Below, piece after piece: positions 1 through 10,282 of a stretch of DNA of 64,000 nt. Below the pieces are notes generated by a model. The model was not told the DNA's origin, ran no database searches, and saw only the letters and a list, made by a program, of their open reading frames with translations. The stretch is from assembly GCA_020912385.1 (NCBI GenBank), contig CP087212.1, positions 2,356,001 to 2,420,000 on the forward strand. The letters run 5' to 3'. A program made the translations under genes and the position numbers. Origin of the DNA: Neofusicoccum parvum. Taxonomy: Eukaryota; Ascomycota; Dothideomycetes; Botryosphaeriales; Botryosphaeriaceae. Numbering within the stretch: position 1 is the stretch's first letter; each line of letters opens with the position of its first letter.

Positions 1-426
1 AACGAGTCACAGCCTGCGCATGCGCTTTTTCGAAGTGAGCGCTTCGCCATCGGAGTTCCGGAAGAGCAAGACGAAAGGAAAAAACTCCTGAACTTCACTT
101 CTTGACCTGTCCCTGCCGAGGGCTTGGCTTCGTCTCATGACCTGCTTGTCAGTCTTGCCATGAGGAACGGTCCGGTCCCTGCTTCACGTGGAGTCGAATC
201 ATCCGACGAAACAACAGCCATGTCGATGGCAGAGCATGTTATATTGCCAAGATTGCGGCTCTATATAAACTCCCCATTCTATCCCACCCAGAAGAACAAC
301 CCAGCACTCCACGCCACCACATTCATTTAAACCAACGCTATCTTTCCAAATCACTCGCTACACCCAACCGTAAGCCCAGGACCCCACCCACCAACAAACC
401 AAACACTAAACCTCCCCTCCCAGACC
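1..426. other. 5' intergenic region with promoter of the first gene
   Basis: No convincing coding signal. The 68-codon open frame at 124-330 runs through the TATA box and is probably chance. The stretch just before the ATG at 427 is C/A-rich and T-poor, as is common in fungal 5' leaders. Confidence 0.5.
262..268 (+). promoter_or_regulatory. TATA box
   Basis: TATATAA lies about 160 bp upstream of the ATG at 427. The spacing suits a TATA-driven fungal gene with a leader of roughly 100 nt. Confidence 0.5.
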
Positions 427-1155
427 ATGAAGGCCACCACCCCTGCCCTCCTCCTCGCCACCACCGCGGCGACGGCCTCCGCGCTCGTGCAGATGGAAGT
501 GCGCTACAGCGACTCCCTCGTCGACGTCGGCAACGCGGACCTCTTCGCGATGACATGGCAAACGCTGTACGACACGGCCGGCAACGAGCGGGCCATCATG
601 ACCGACCGGACCGCGGGCGCGGACACCAACCCGTGCACGCACGCCGAGGACGCGGACCCGGATGTCACGGTGCGCGTGCAGATGAACGGCGCGTGGGGCC
701 AGACGCCGGGGCTGGAGGTCAACCAGATGCGCGACGCGCTGGTGCAGAGCCTGTGGGAGGTGCTGAAGGCCGTCAGCGACAAGGAGGGCTACGAGGTGTT
801 TACCGGCTGCCGCGGCACCAGCTGGACGGAGAGCGTCGCGTCGGATCCGAACGCCGCGTGCGGCCGTGAGGCGGCGAGGACCTGCGAGGAGCCCTGCAAG
901 GACGTGAATTCGCCCGGCCTGGCGCAGTGCACCACGAGGACGTGGGGCCATAAGGTGCCGTCGTCGTTCCGTGTGACGGCGTATATTGATGGGAAGCTTC
1001 AGCCGGACGATTTGATTGTGACGTTCGACTCGGCTACGAACGCCCAGGCGGGTGGGTGCGGGTGGGTTGGGGAGGTGGCGAGCGCTGTTGCTGGGTTCAT
1101 TCCGGTTGCTGGAGGCTTGTTTCAACAGGGAATTGCACTTGGGTGTGACGAGTAG
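427..1155 (+). CDS. Small cysteine-rich secreted protein, function unknown
   Basis: Single-exon frame of 242 aa. The N terminus is a clear signal peptide (Lys at position 3, then an Ala/Leu/Thr-rich stretch to about residue 19). The mature part carries eight cysteines, including a CGRE...CEEPC cluster, which suits a disulfide-stabilised extracellular protein. Near the C terminus a Gly/Ala/Val-rich segment (about residues 215-238) could be a hydrophobic helix or GPI-type tail, but the chain ends in a charged GCDE. A TATA box precedes it at a sensible distance. I do not recognise the family; candidates are a secreted effector or a cell-wall-associated protein. The 3' quarter of the gene becomes strikingly G-rich on the sense strand. 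Confidence 0.75.
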   Translation: MKATTPALLLATTAATASALVQMEVRYSDSLVDVGNADLFAMTWQTLYDTAGNERAIMTDRTAGADTNPCTHAEDADPDVTVRVQMNGAWGQTPGLEVNQMRDALVQSLWEVLKAVSDKEGYEVFTGCRGTSWTESVASDPNAACGREAARTCEEPCKDVNSPGLAQCTTRTWGHKVPSSFRVTAYIDGKLQPDDLIVTFDSATNAQAGGCGWVGEVASAVAGFIPVAGGLFQQGIALGCDE

Positions 1156-1287
1156 GAAAAGAACATGGTGGAGGGGTTTGAGTTGGCTGATGGAGTACGC
1201 AGATGTTGTAGAGCGGGTTTACACTTGGACGAGGATGAGATGTTGAGCGTGCCCACTTGGGGCGAGGGATAGAGGAAGAGGCAATGC

Positions 1288-2679
1288 TCATTTGCCAATT
1301 TGCATGAAGACCATAAGCAGAGCGCCGTACCTAGCATTTCGTTAGAAAAGACATCGACTTTGTCCGCTATTTGAAACTTACGCAGCTGTGCCAACCATCG
1401 TTTCGAAGGGTTTCGTTGGAGTGACCAGAAGTAGGAGTCCCAGAAAGGCGGCGATGAAACCTGTGATCAGGGCTAATCGTGTTGTATACGATGAGACAGC
1501 ATTCAGGAGCCAAGCAGGTACCAGAAGCATGACAAGCCCAATGAACAGGATGATTCCGTTGATAGCAATGTCAATCTTGTCATCATCATAGTAGATGACA
1601 TCCTCCTTACTGTAATTAAGAAGGTACTCGTTGTACTTTTGAGGCTGGAGCAGCGTTAGCGTCGATCGCGAAAGTAAGTTTCTCTCTTCGTGAACTTACA
1701 TCCAGCCGGAAAGGCCTTGAGTGGCGGAACCAACGGATATTCTCCAAAATCCTCCGCAATGGAGCTTTCGGGCGCTCTGCTGTCGCAGCAAGGTCCGCTT
1801 CCTTCTCGGAAGACAGGAATCCCATCTCATATTCTGTGATTGCTTGAGGATAGGTCTCAAACCACCTTTTGATGTTCGCAAGTGCCCGTTGTGGAGCTTT
1901 TGGCTGCTTTTTGATCTGGTTGTAGTTCAGAACGAGCCTGTCTGCAGTGGTGTGAGTTCTGAGGGAAAATCTGGAAAGAGAAGGTATCCATCGCTTCCGT
2001 ACTTACCATATTGATCCAACAGATTTACAAGGCGGTGCATGACTTCATAGCGGTCCTTGTGCCACAACCTGTCTCCCCTAAAGCTGCCATTGTGAAAGAG
2101 GTAATCGTCCCTATCATCGACTTGTTGCTCTTCGCATCGCTGATCGATAGCAGCTAATTGGTCTTCGAGTCCAACAATCTCATCTTGTAGCATCAGGATG
2201 GTGCGGACATGTAGCGTGCCAAACTTCCGAATGACGAAAGCGTCATCATCGGACGCGAGAAAGCTGGAGAACGCGCGATATCCCATGAAGCGGTACGCTT
2301 TACGTTCTCGGAGTCCCGGTTGGCTGGGACCTGCACGCACACCGATTTGATGGTTACTCGTGTGCGGGCAGTATGTGTTCGATGCGGTGCTACTTATTGA
2401 CTTGCGATGCGTGGATGGCTGGACAGTCGAGTTCTGAGTGTAAGTAGCCGACGATGTGTTTGTGCTTGATTGAATGCTGGGAGAGCATGGCCGTGGCGTT
2501 GAGCAGCCATGGGTTGACACAAAGCCAGAACTTGAACTCGAACAAGGCGTAGCTTGCTGAGAAGAAGGCGGTGGTGTCAGTTCGGACGGTGCAAAAGGCT
2601 CATTACAATGATGTATTGTTGTTGGAGGGATCTGATACTGGTTCTCCATGCTTGCGGTATCAAGGTAGTCGCTGGTCAT
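1288..2679 (-). CDS. DUF6594 domain membrane protein
   Basis: Four exons: 2679-2007, 1941-1700, 1644-1382 and 1330-1288, giving 406 aa in one continuous frame. Donors are GTAAGT or close and branch points are CTAAC-like. The N terminus (about 130 aa) is Ser/Thr/Pro-rich and probably disordered. It is followed by the hallmark DUF6594 opening (GYRAFSSFLASDDD, then FGTLHVR and a coiled stretch LQDEIVGLEDQLAAID). The C terminus has two or three hydrophobic helices in exons 3 and 4 (IILFIGLVMLLVPAWLL, then LITGFIAAFLGLLLLV, then AYGALLMVFMQIG), ending at a TGA in exon 4. This architecture is widespread in Pezizomycotina and has no known biochemical role. Exon 4 encodes the final AYxxLLxVF segment that the family normally has, which supports the last intron. 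Confidence 0.85.
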
Positions 2680-3358
2680 AGCGTCTTGTCTCTTTCGATT
2701 GCTCCTTGCAGGGGTGGGTATCTAAGGAAATGGAATCTGGGAAGAGAATATAGAATGGGAATGGCGGATCTTCAAACAATATGACTGTTCGTTTCAGCTC
2801 ACTTCGCAGCGGGAGGCCGCCCAATGAGGGCTGTGGGCAGGGCTGACATGCAGACAGCCTTGCAGCCCGGTGAAGGCTCATTGGCCGTGAATGGAAGCAA
2901 AATCAAGAATTCAAGAAGGCAAAAGAAGGCGGATGCAGTGCAGCCAATGGATAGCCCCATATACATCCGGTGGCGCAGTCCTTTGGCGTACGAGACTACA
3001 GCTAGGCGTAAATGTGACCTCTATGAGGCTCTGCTCATCCGCCCCCAGCCCTGAGAGCAGTCATAAGGTAGTGAGCCGGGCCCCCCTAAGCGCAGCACTG
3101 CCTCACTCGCAAGGCTTGGATATTGCTGATCACAATCGGACACCGACGCGCTTTTACAGGTCAATCAGTGACCAGTGAACAGTAAAGGTACGCAAGATGT
3201 TTTACTTGCTATGTCGATTTGGAGTTGGCTGACGGTTTCTGAGGCGGCTTCAGCCCTCGGGTTTTCAACAGGCTTAGTACTCTCAAGTGTAGCAAACGGG
3301 GGACCTAGGCGGACCTAAGGCGCTCAAGCCCCACTTCCGAATCCGATAGGACCTGCCG
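2680..3358. other. Intergenic region between divergent genes
   Basis: About 680 bp between the DUF6594 gene (-) and the ORF at 3359 (+). It presumably holds both promoters. No motif or coding signal stands out. Confidence 0.4.
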
Positions 3359-4156
3359 GTGACCCGTGTCAAGATGTCAAGTGGCCGCTGGGGTCAGCCC
3401 TTGAATTATTCAATGGCAGTTGCCCGGTTTGGCGGAGGAGCAACATATGAGCCGAGCCAGGAAGAAAGCAGTCCGCAGTGGAGCCCCGATCCTGGCTCGG
3501 CGATGGCCGCTGGATCCCCCTCGGAAGGGCCAACGGCCCGAGGGGTGGATTATGTCGGTACCGGTAGAGACACACCGAAGAAGAGGCATGTCTTCTTCAG
3601 AAAGAAACAAGGCGAAGAGACAAATAGGCCAACCTCAGCACCAGCTTCAGATCCTATGGCCGGCCGGCTCGTGTCTCAACCGATGGGATACGATAGCTCT
3701 TCCGGACTCCATAGGCCGCAGGTCCTCCAGAATGGATATTCCGCCGCTTCTTCTATGCAGCCTCAGACTAGGTGGACTTACAGCCAAACGTTGCACAGTG
3801 GTGGATCGGGAGCAGGGTCATGTCAAATGCCACCACGACAACATACCGAGCCGATGATCGGGTCAGGCCAGCAATACGCAACTCCGACGCTGTTTGGGCA
3901 GGTCCAGTATGATGAGCCGGCCGGTCTTCCAGAGCCATATGCGCACAGCCAGACAAACACAGGGCAAGCGTATGGGACGCAGGATGGGCTGGGACTGAGT
4001 ATGGACTCATCATACCAGGCGCCACAAGGTTCGGGGTATTCTGGCGGAGACGGCGGTGGATACCGTCCAGAGGGAGCATTGAATAACATATGCCCCCACA
4101 ACTGTTTGTACGAGCTTCTCCAGGATAATGCGGGGCTCTGGGACGTTATAGGCTGA
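3359..4156 (+). CDS. Hypothetical low-complexity protein
   Basis: An uninterrupted 265-codon frame rich in Gly, Ser, Gln, Pro and Tyr, probably almost wholly disordered. A basic patch (KKRHVFFRKK, about residues 74-83) could serve nuclear import or nucleic-acid binding. Only the last 25 residues or so look foldable, with an NNICPHNC motif followed by YELLQDN. A second ATG at codon 6 (MSSGRW) could be the true start. I see no family match; the length without stops and the composition favour a real gene, but an exon of a larger gene or a chance ORF is possible. Confidence 0.45.
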   Translation: MTRVKMSSGRWGQPLNYSMAVARFGGGATYEPSQEESSPQWSPDPGSAMAAGSPSEGPTARGVDYVGTGRDTPKKRHVFFRKKQGEETNRPTSAPASDPMAGRLVSQPMGYDSSSGLHRPQVLQNGYSAASSMQPQTRWTYSQTLHSGGSGAGSCQMPPRQHTEPMIGSGQQYATPTLFGQVQYDEPAGLPEPYAHSQTNTGQAYGTQDGLGLSMDSSYQAPQGSGYSGGDGGGYRPEGALNNICPHNCLYELLQDNAGLWDVIG

Positions 4157-5154
4157 CGAGATCTGCAGCTACGGCCATTGTCCTTACCACTGCCAGCCTG
4201 CGCCGCGCTGACAAGCTGGCCAGCGAGGGCCGAAACGGCAAACGTGCCAGGAGGCTTCGCAACAGCCAATGGGCCGATGCCAACGGACAGAAGAGATGGC
4301 GCGAGTGATGGCAAGCGACGGAGAGCGACGAGGAGGGTGAGCTGGCGGCGCGGACAGGGAGGAGTTTGGAAACGCGCCGGGCGGACCAACAGGAGCGGGC
4401 GGGCAGCAAGCTCGCGCACCCGCCACCGCGCGCGCTCGTGCTTCTCCACCAACAATCTCCCTCGAACTTTCTTGCACACCACCAACCACGCCGTCGACAC
4501 TCCCATTTCGCCGCCCTGCCCGTGTTTGCCACCTCCGAGTCCCCGTCCAGACCCGCGACAGGCGCGCGTGGGCCGGCAGCTGCAGGCAGTCACCGGGGCA
4601 TACCGCTGGTTCTGCGCATGAACCCGCGCTCGGATGCGCCGCATTGGCCTGTCGTCACTGAGCAAACTCTCTTTCTGCGGCTTTGCACGGCACAGCCACA
4701 TCGTCTCATTAGTGCCATGGCCCGCTCAACTCTGCCCGGTGCCAGGTAGCGATGCGCTGGCCAACAGCAGCCTGCAAACATGTTTAAGCCTCAGCGATCC
4801 GTTTCAGGCCGCTGCCGGTCATTAATGCTCCTCTGATCCCCCGTTTCTGCTGCCATTCTCGGCCGGCTCACATGGATCACTGAGCCTGCCTCGGCCTGCC
4901 CGTTCCTGACCAGCTGCATGGGTACGAGAGCTTGTTATAGCCGTTTTAATCACTGGCTCGCTCACCGGGCAGATCATCTGGGACCCGCCGGCGCATCCGC
5001 ATGCTCCGACTTTATTTGCACAACCTCCCACCCCTCCGCGGACCCTGCCCTGGCCTCCACCTGCTTTCCTTAAAGTCGCTCCTTTGGCCCGCGCTGGCTC
5101 TCTCGTTCCGCACTGGACACTGTCGTTTCAGCCTCCTCAGCCTCCTCAGCCGCC
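4157..5154. other. Intergenic region upstream of flavin oxidase
   Basis: About 1 kb, GC-rich, with long open frames on both strands whose products are Arg/Ser/Pro-rich in all frames, as expected of high-GC non-coding DNA. The last 150 bp before the ATG are pyrimidine-rich (CCTCAGCCTCCTCAG repeats), typical of a fungal leader. No gene recognised. Confidence 0.45.
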
Positions 5155-6722
5155 ATGGGAAACGCCGCTTCTTCCGCCGCCGCCTCTACCCCGGATTTGC
5201 AGTCCTGCCTCACCACCGCCGTCGGAGGCAATGACGCCAATGTGGCCTTCCCCAGTGACCTGCTCTACCAGATAACCGACGTGAAGCCGTACAACCTGGA
5301 CATTCACGTCACCCCCGCCGCCATCACCTATCCGAACAGCACCGACCAGGTTGCAGGCATTGTGGCCTGTGCCGCACAGTACGATCACAAGGTGCAGGCG
5401 CGGAGCGGCGGCCACAGCTATGGAAATTACTGTACGTGATATTAGAAAGTGAGACATTTCGGAAAAGCAACGACGCTAACGGCGCGCAGGCTTGGGTGGC
5501 GCCAATTCTTCAGCGGTGGTGATCGACATGAAGAACTTCCAGCAGTTCTCCATGGACGAGTCCACCTGGATTGCCACCGTCGGAGCTGGCACCCTTCTCG
5601 AGGACGTCACGGACCGCATGCATGATGCAGGAAGCCGTGTGATCGCCAAGGTGAGCGCGCATGAGGGCAGTTAATGAGGTTGCATCACAGCCGCTGACAC
5701 GGGTATTTATCCAGGGTGTTGCGCCGCAGGTCGGCATCGGGGGCCATGCAACTATCGGCGGACTGGGGCCGCAGGGCAGGACGCTCGGCACGGCAGCCGA
5801 CCAGATTGTCGAGGCCGAGGTCGTGCTCGCCAACTCGTCCATCATCCGCGCCTCCAAGGACGAGAACCCGGACGTCTTCTTCGCCATCAAGGGCGCCGGC
5901 GCCAGCTTCGGCGTAGTGACCGAGTTCAAGTTCCAGACGTCGCCCGAGCCCGGCGAGATGGTGCAGTACAGCTACAACATCACCGTCGGCGCTCCCGACG
6001 TGCTCGCCGAGACCTTCAAGGCCTGGAACAAGCTCGTGTCCGACCCCGACCTGTCGCGCAAGTTCGCGTCCATCCTGACCATCTTCGACGGCGGCGTCAG
6101 CATCTCCGGCACCTTCTTCGGCGGCCAGCCCGAGTTCGACGCCCTCAACCTGCGCGGTGCCCTGCCCGACGTCGCCGACCTCAACGTCACCGTCACCAAC
6201 AGCCTGATCGGCGCCGTGGGCGAGTGGGCCAACGACTTCGGCCTGCAGATCACCGGCGGCATCCCTGCCTCCTTCTACTCCAAGTCCCTCACCTTCACCC
6301 CTACCACCCTCATGACCGACGACGCCATCGACGCGCTCTTCGCCTACCTCGACAAGGTCGACACCGGCAGCCTAATTTGGTTCATCATATTCGATCTTGC
6401 CGGCGGCGCCATCAACGACGTGCCGCTGGCTGACGCCGCCTACAGCCAGCGCGACACGCTGTACTTCCTGCAGAGCTACGCCGTCGACATCGGCAGCGTC
6501 GGCCAGAAGACCCGCGACTTCCTCGACGGCGTCAACAGCCTCATCGCCGACCACGTCCCAGGCGTCGCCGGCGCCTACCCGGGCTACGTCGACCCCGCCC
6601 TGGCCGACGGCCAGCAGCAGTACTGGGGCCCGAACTTGCAGCGTTTGGAGCAGATCAAGGCGCAGGTCGATCCGAATGATCTCTTCCATAACCCGCAGTC
6701 CGTGAAGCCGGCGTCGTCGTAG
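5155..6722 (+). CDS. Berberine-bridge-type FAD-dependent oxidoreductase
   Basis: Three exons (5155-5431, 5490-5650, 5715-6722) give 481 aa. The FAD_binding_4 (PCMH/VAO) domain fills the N-terminal half, with ARSGGHSYGNY holding the histidine (residue 87) that normally binds FAD covalently. The C-terminal BBE element ends in YWGPNLQRLEQIKAQVDPNDLFHNPQSV, here split as YWGPNLQRL and DPNDLFHNPQSV. Fungal relatives oxidise sugars or secondary-metabolite intermediates with O2, giving H2O2. Oddities: where bicovalent members have GVCP, this one reads GVAP (Ala149), so only the His link is expected. The N terminus begins MGNAASS, an N-myristoylation-like start, and there is no signal peptide although most relatives are secreted. 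The first 100 codons use C strongly at third positions. Confidence 0.9.
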
Positions 6723-7376
6723 TGTCTTTGCTTGCCTTCTTGCTTACCGGACTACTGGTCTTGACTTGAGTCCCATTTGGGAGCGTATTCTGTTCTTTCA
6801 TAGACTTCTTCCATCTCTGTATATGATGGTGGAAGCATAGCTACAGATTTCTTCTCCTTGATTCATGGAGGTTCTTTCTTCTCTTCCAATGATAATGTTT
6901 CATGTTTCCTACCAGCTCCATACTCTGCCAGTGAACAATGAATTCTGCCATGAGGGGACCGATCACATTTGAATTGGACCAGTAGAAGGTGCTTGGATTC
7001 ATCGGCATGAAGAACAGACGGCGATATATCCGCCTCTCACGCTATTCGTTTCTAGACCAGCTCACGTACATGCGATTCGCTATAGATCGTTTCATGCGCT
7101 ATGTAATAGAAGATTCGGGTTTAGATGTCGAAGCTGGAGATAAATACTGGCACCGGTAAGCGAGTGTGACGTGCACCCGGCCTACACCAGACACGGTTTA
7201 TGCTAGGCAACATTCATGCTGATCCACAATACACGTACACGTGAGTGGTTACACGAAGATATATTTCGCTAATTGGACGGGCTCAGTGGAGCGTTTGTGG
7301 CTGTGTTTATCAACCACACCGTTGTGACGTGGCACGCCCGCGCTTCACGTATTAGCTCCGACTCTCCCATGTATCG
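6723..7376. other. Intergenic region before HET gene
   Basis: About 650 bp, lower in GC than the flanking genes. The first 200 bp are T-rich and likely hold the oxidase 3' UTR and terminator. No coding signal seen. Confidence 0.4.
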
Positions 7377-9852
7377 ATGAACTCACAAGTCCTCTGCGCC
7401 CAACACTCTTTGGATTACTCAAACATGGATCCTATCTCCGGACACTCAGCCGAGTCTTCTCTTGGGCATTCCATCCCCCTCGCCCCTTCAAAGATGGCCT
7501 CGACGGAACCACCTGCGCGTCGCCAAAGCAATCCTGTTGAAATCGAAATCACTCAGTTCGATTCGAGGGCACTTCTGGATCCTCTAGAGAATACGGGTTC
7601 CCCTCAGCCGTCTAAGTCCTCTGCACCAATACCTTCTCGCCGGGACCCAACACCCTCTCCTCTAAAGAGACCGACCACGCCGCTTCGTACTCCTGCACCA
7701 AAGAGACTCCGCCGGGACTTGACGAAGTATCCTCTAGAAAAAAAACCCTTCCCCCCCCCAAACGGAGAAGGCGATTACATCCTTCCCAAGATGCTCCCAA
7801 TGTTGTCGGCTGAACATTTCCCGTATATTTGCTGATCTGCCAGATGACCGAAGCATGAAAAAGCCTGTACGCCAACTTAAGCGTGAAGATAGATGCCCTG
7901 TTTGCTGGGTGATCTACTCATTCTTTATGAACGATCCGGAAGAAGAGATTGCTGAGTTCAATCTTGTAGTCCTTTCCTCGAGCGAATCGCACATAGGAGA
8001 CTTGCCCCTTCTGGCGGAAATTGAGCACATCATCTACAAGAAGGTGGTCTATGCTTGTCGCTTTCTCGGCTTGACTGATGGTTGTATGTTCGAGATCCAA
8101 CCTATTTTCCCTGCTCACATGTTCGATTGGGTGCTGGCAACTCCTCAAGACTCAATGATAGACATTGAAGCCGTACGAATCTGGATCGATGAGTGTTCCA
8201 ACTCACACGAAACGAGCTGTTGCGTACAGGAGGAAAGAGGAAAGGAAGTTATTGGGATGAGGCTCATAGACGTCAATTCCAGGAAAATCGTGCAAAGTGC
8301 TGCAGGAATGAGCTACGCCGCCCTGTCGTATGTCTGGGGTGCTGCAGAGCTCCCAGAGACCGGCGTTTTTCAACACCTGCCCTATCCAGCACCGAAAACC
8401 ATCGAAGATTCAATTGAACTGGCAAAAAGTCTCTCGATTCCATACCTGTGGGTGGACAGATACTGCATCTCTCAATTGGACAATGCCGAAAAGCATTTCC
8501 AAGTCAGCCAGATGCACAGAATTTACGAACGGGCACGGGTAACGTTCATTGCAGCTGCGGGCCGTGACATCCACCACGGGTTGCCAGGGGTTGCTGGTAC
8601 TCCCCGACAGGCGCAGCCGCACTTCACTTTCGACAAGCGCATATTCGTTGCCCTGAAGCCGCACCCAATGGTATCTATCAGGGACAGCACATGGTACTCC
8701 AGAGGTTGGACATACCAAGAGGGTCTTTTGTCAACTAGAAGACTCGTCTTTACGGACTCGCAGACCTATTTCGAATGCAATCATCCGGCAGCATCGGAAG
8801 GGATCGATGAGCCGATACGGAGAATTGCCCGTGCGGCTCAGCAGATAGGCAGTGGGGAAACGTGCTGCGGCCATGCAATCGACAGCGTGGACATCCGCCT
8901 TAGGCCATGCACTTTTCATCGCGGCTTAGCCATGCCGAGACAGAATCGCACAGACCTTGAGATCTGGGAACACATAAGTAACGTCTCGAAACGTACTCTG
9001 ACCTTTGAAACGGACAAAATCAACGCTCTGAAGGGCATCTTCGGAGACTTCATAGACACCGGCCATCTCCACGGAGAGATCTGCGGCATCCCAAGCCATC
9101 TCGGCCGCCCTGCCAACTCCGGCTCGCAAGATAAAATGAGTTGGACGGAAGGATTCCTGAACGGTTTACTCTGGAACGTGAGAGCTCCGGTTTCTAGATG
9201 GAGGAAGTATCCGAGCTGGTCCTGGGCTGGATGGAAAGGTAACCTAGACCTGTATCCCTCTGTCGGACTGACGGGACGGGTGGACCCTAGCGTGCGGGTC
9301 TGGTTGGAGACTAAAGACGGTAGAAGGCTCCATGGAGAAGAATATCAACGGCTTTGTGATGGGTTAAATGGTGCGGATTTCGCCGGGAGAATGCCGTACA
9401 TCCTGTTGGACGTCCCTGTTTTGACGTGCAAGTTTGATCTCCAAAAATCACGTTCCAGCAGCATGACTCTATGGGTCCTCATTGATGGACTCCAAACTCA
9501 GGTTGCCTTCGACTCGATTGTATTGAACAAGCGGGAGCGGATCACGGGGTGGGCGGGGTGGTCCTGGGATAGCCTTATCGAAGGTGGCGATGGATTCCAA
9601 CCTCAGTTTGACTTCGACTCGTTTGTATCGACAAAGTGGATCTCGGCGCGGAAGAAGTTTGAAGTCTTGACCTGGGATGGCCTTATCTTTGACCAAGAAG
9701 GTGGCGATACTAAAGTATTAGTCGTTAGGGACCGCGGAGACTATGTTGAGAGGGTGGGCATGTTCACTCTGCCACAGTCCTTTAAGAAGTCATTACCTCC
9801 TCAGACCTCCATTAATTCATTGGCAGAAAGACGCATTGTCAGGTTAGGATAG
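7377..9852 (+). CDS. HET-domain protein (heterokaryon incompatibility type), apparent frameshift near N terminus
   Basis: The main frame (ATG 7855 to 9852, 665 aa) holds a classic HET domain at about residues 153-300: YAALSYVWG, then YLWVDRYCISQ, then MHRIYERARVTFIAAAG. The C-terminal half has SWAGWKG-type Trp-rich motifs seen in this family. HET proteins trigger programmed cell death after non-self fusion. The same frame is open back to 7738 and encodes a paired-cysteine segment (CSQCC ... CPVCW) usual just before HET. A 152-codon frame from ATG 7377, rich in Ser/Pro, ends at 7835 and lies one base out of phase. The switch falls at an A8/C9 run (7738-7759). So the full gene probably starts at 7377 and is broken by an indel or sequencing error, or contains an unseen intron. 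Near the C terminus there is an internal duplication (see findings). Confidence 0.85.
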
Positions 9853-10282
9853 AAGAAGTTACGGAACAATTGGATCCAGAGCCATGACAATGTTTTACGC
9901 CATGCAACAGTCACTTGTGATAACAACACACCAATGGCCACTGCCGACTTGGTTGATTGCACCCCGCCAGCGGCACAGCAGAGCACCACCGCAGCGCACG
10001 GTCTCCCGGCGCCAGGCACCACACCTAAAAATGGCAACCGCCCAAGGCTACCGCGACGCCACGCGCGGGAAGGATGCACTCCTTTCACCGCACGGCAGCC
10101 GCGCCTACAAATCCCGCTGCTCTCGCGCGTCTCCTTCTCCCTCCCACCTCGCGCCGCCCGTCTTTTTCCTTCCGCGCACGCACCGCGCTCGCCTCCAACC
10201 ACCACAAACCCAGCCCGCAAACCACCACCGCACCGCAATCCCCAATCCCCAACCCACACACGCCCTCACGTGCCCACCCGCA
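9853..10282. other. Intergenic region
   Basis: About 430 bp, C/A-rich on the plus strand. A long open frame (from 9884) runs in phase into the next gene, but its product is low-complexity Pro/Arg/Ser; I treat it as leader sequence. Confidence 0.4.

Noticed and set aside
406..1125. Long minus-strand open frame opposite the first secreted protein
   Set aside because: Its product is His/Arg/Leu-rich without a domain; the plus strand has the signal peptide and cysteine pattern, so this is a shadow.
7687..7737. Intron that would link the two HET frames (GTACTC ... CTCTAG)
   Set aside because: It is 51 bp long, a multiple of three, so its removal does not change phase and cannot join the frames.
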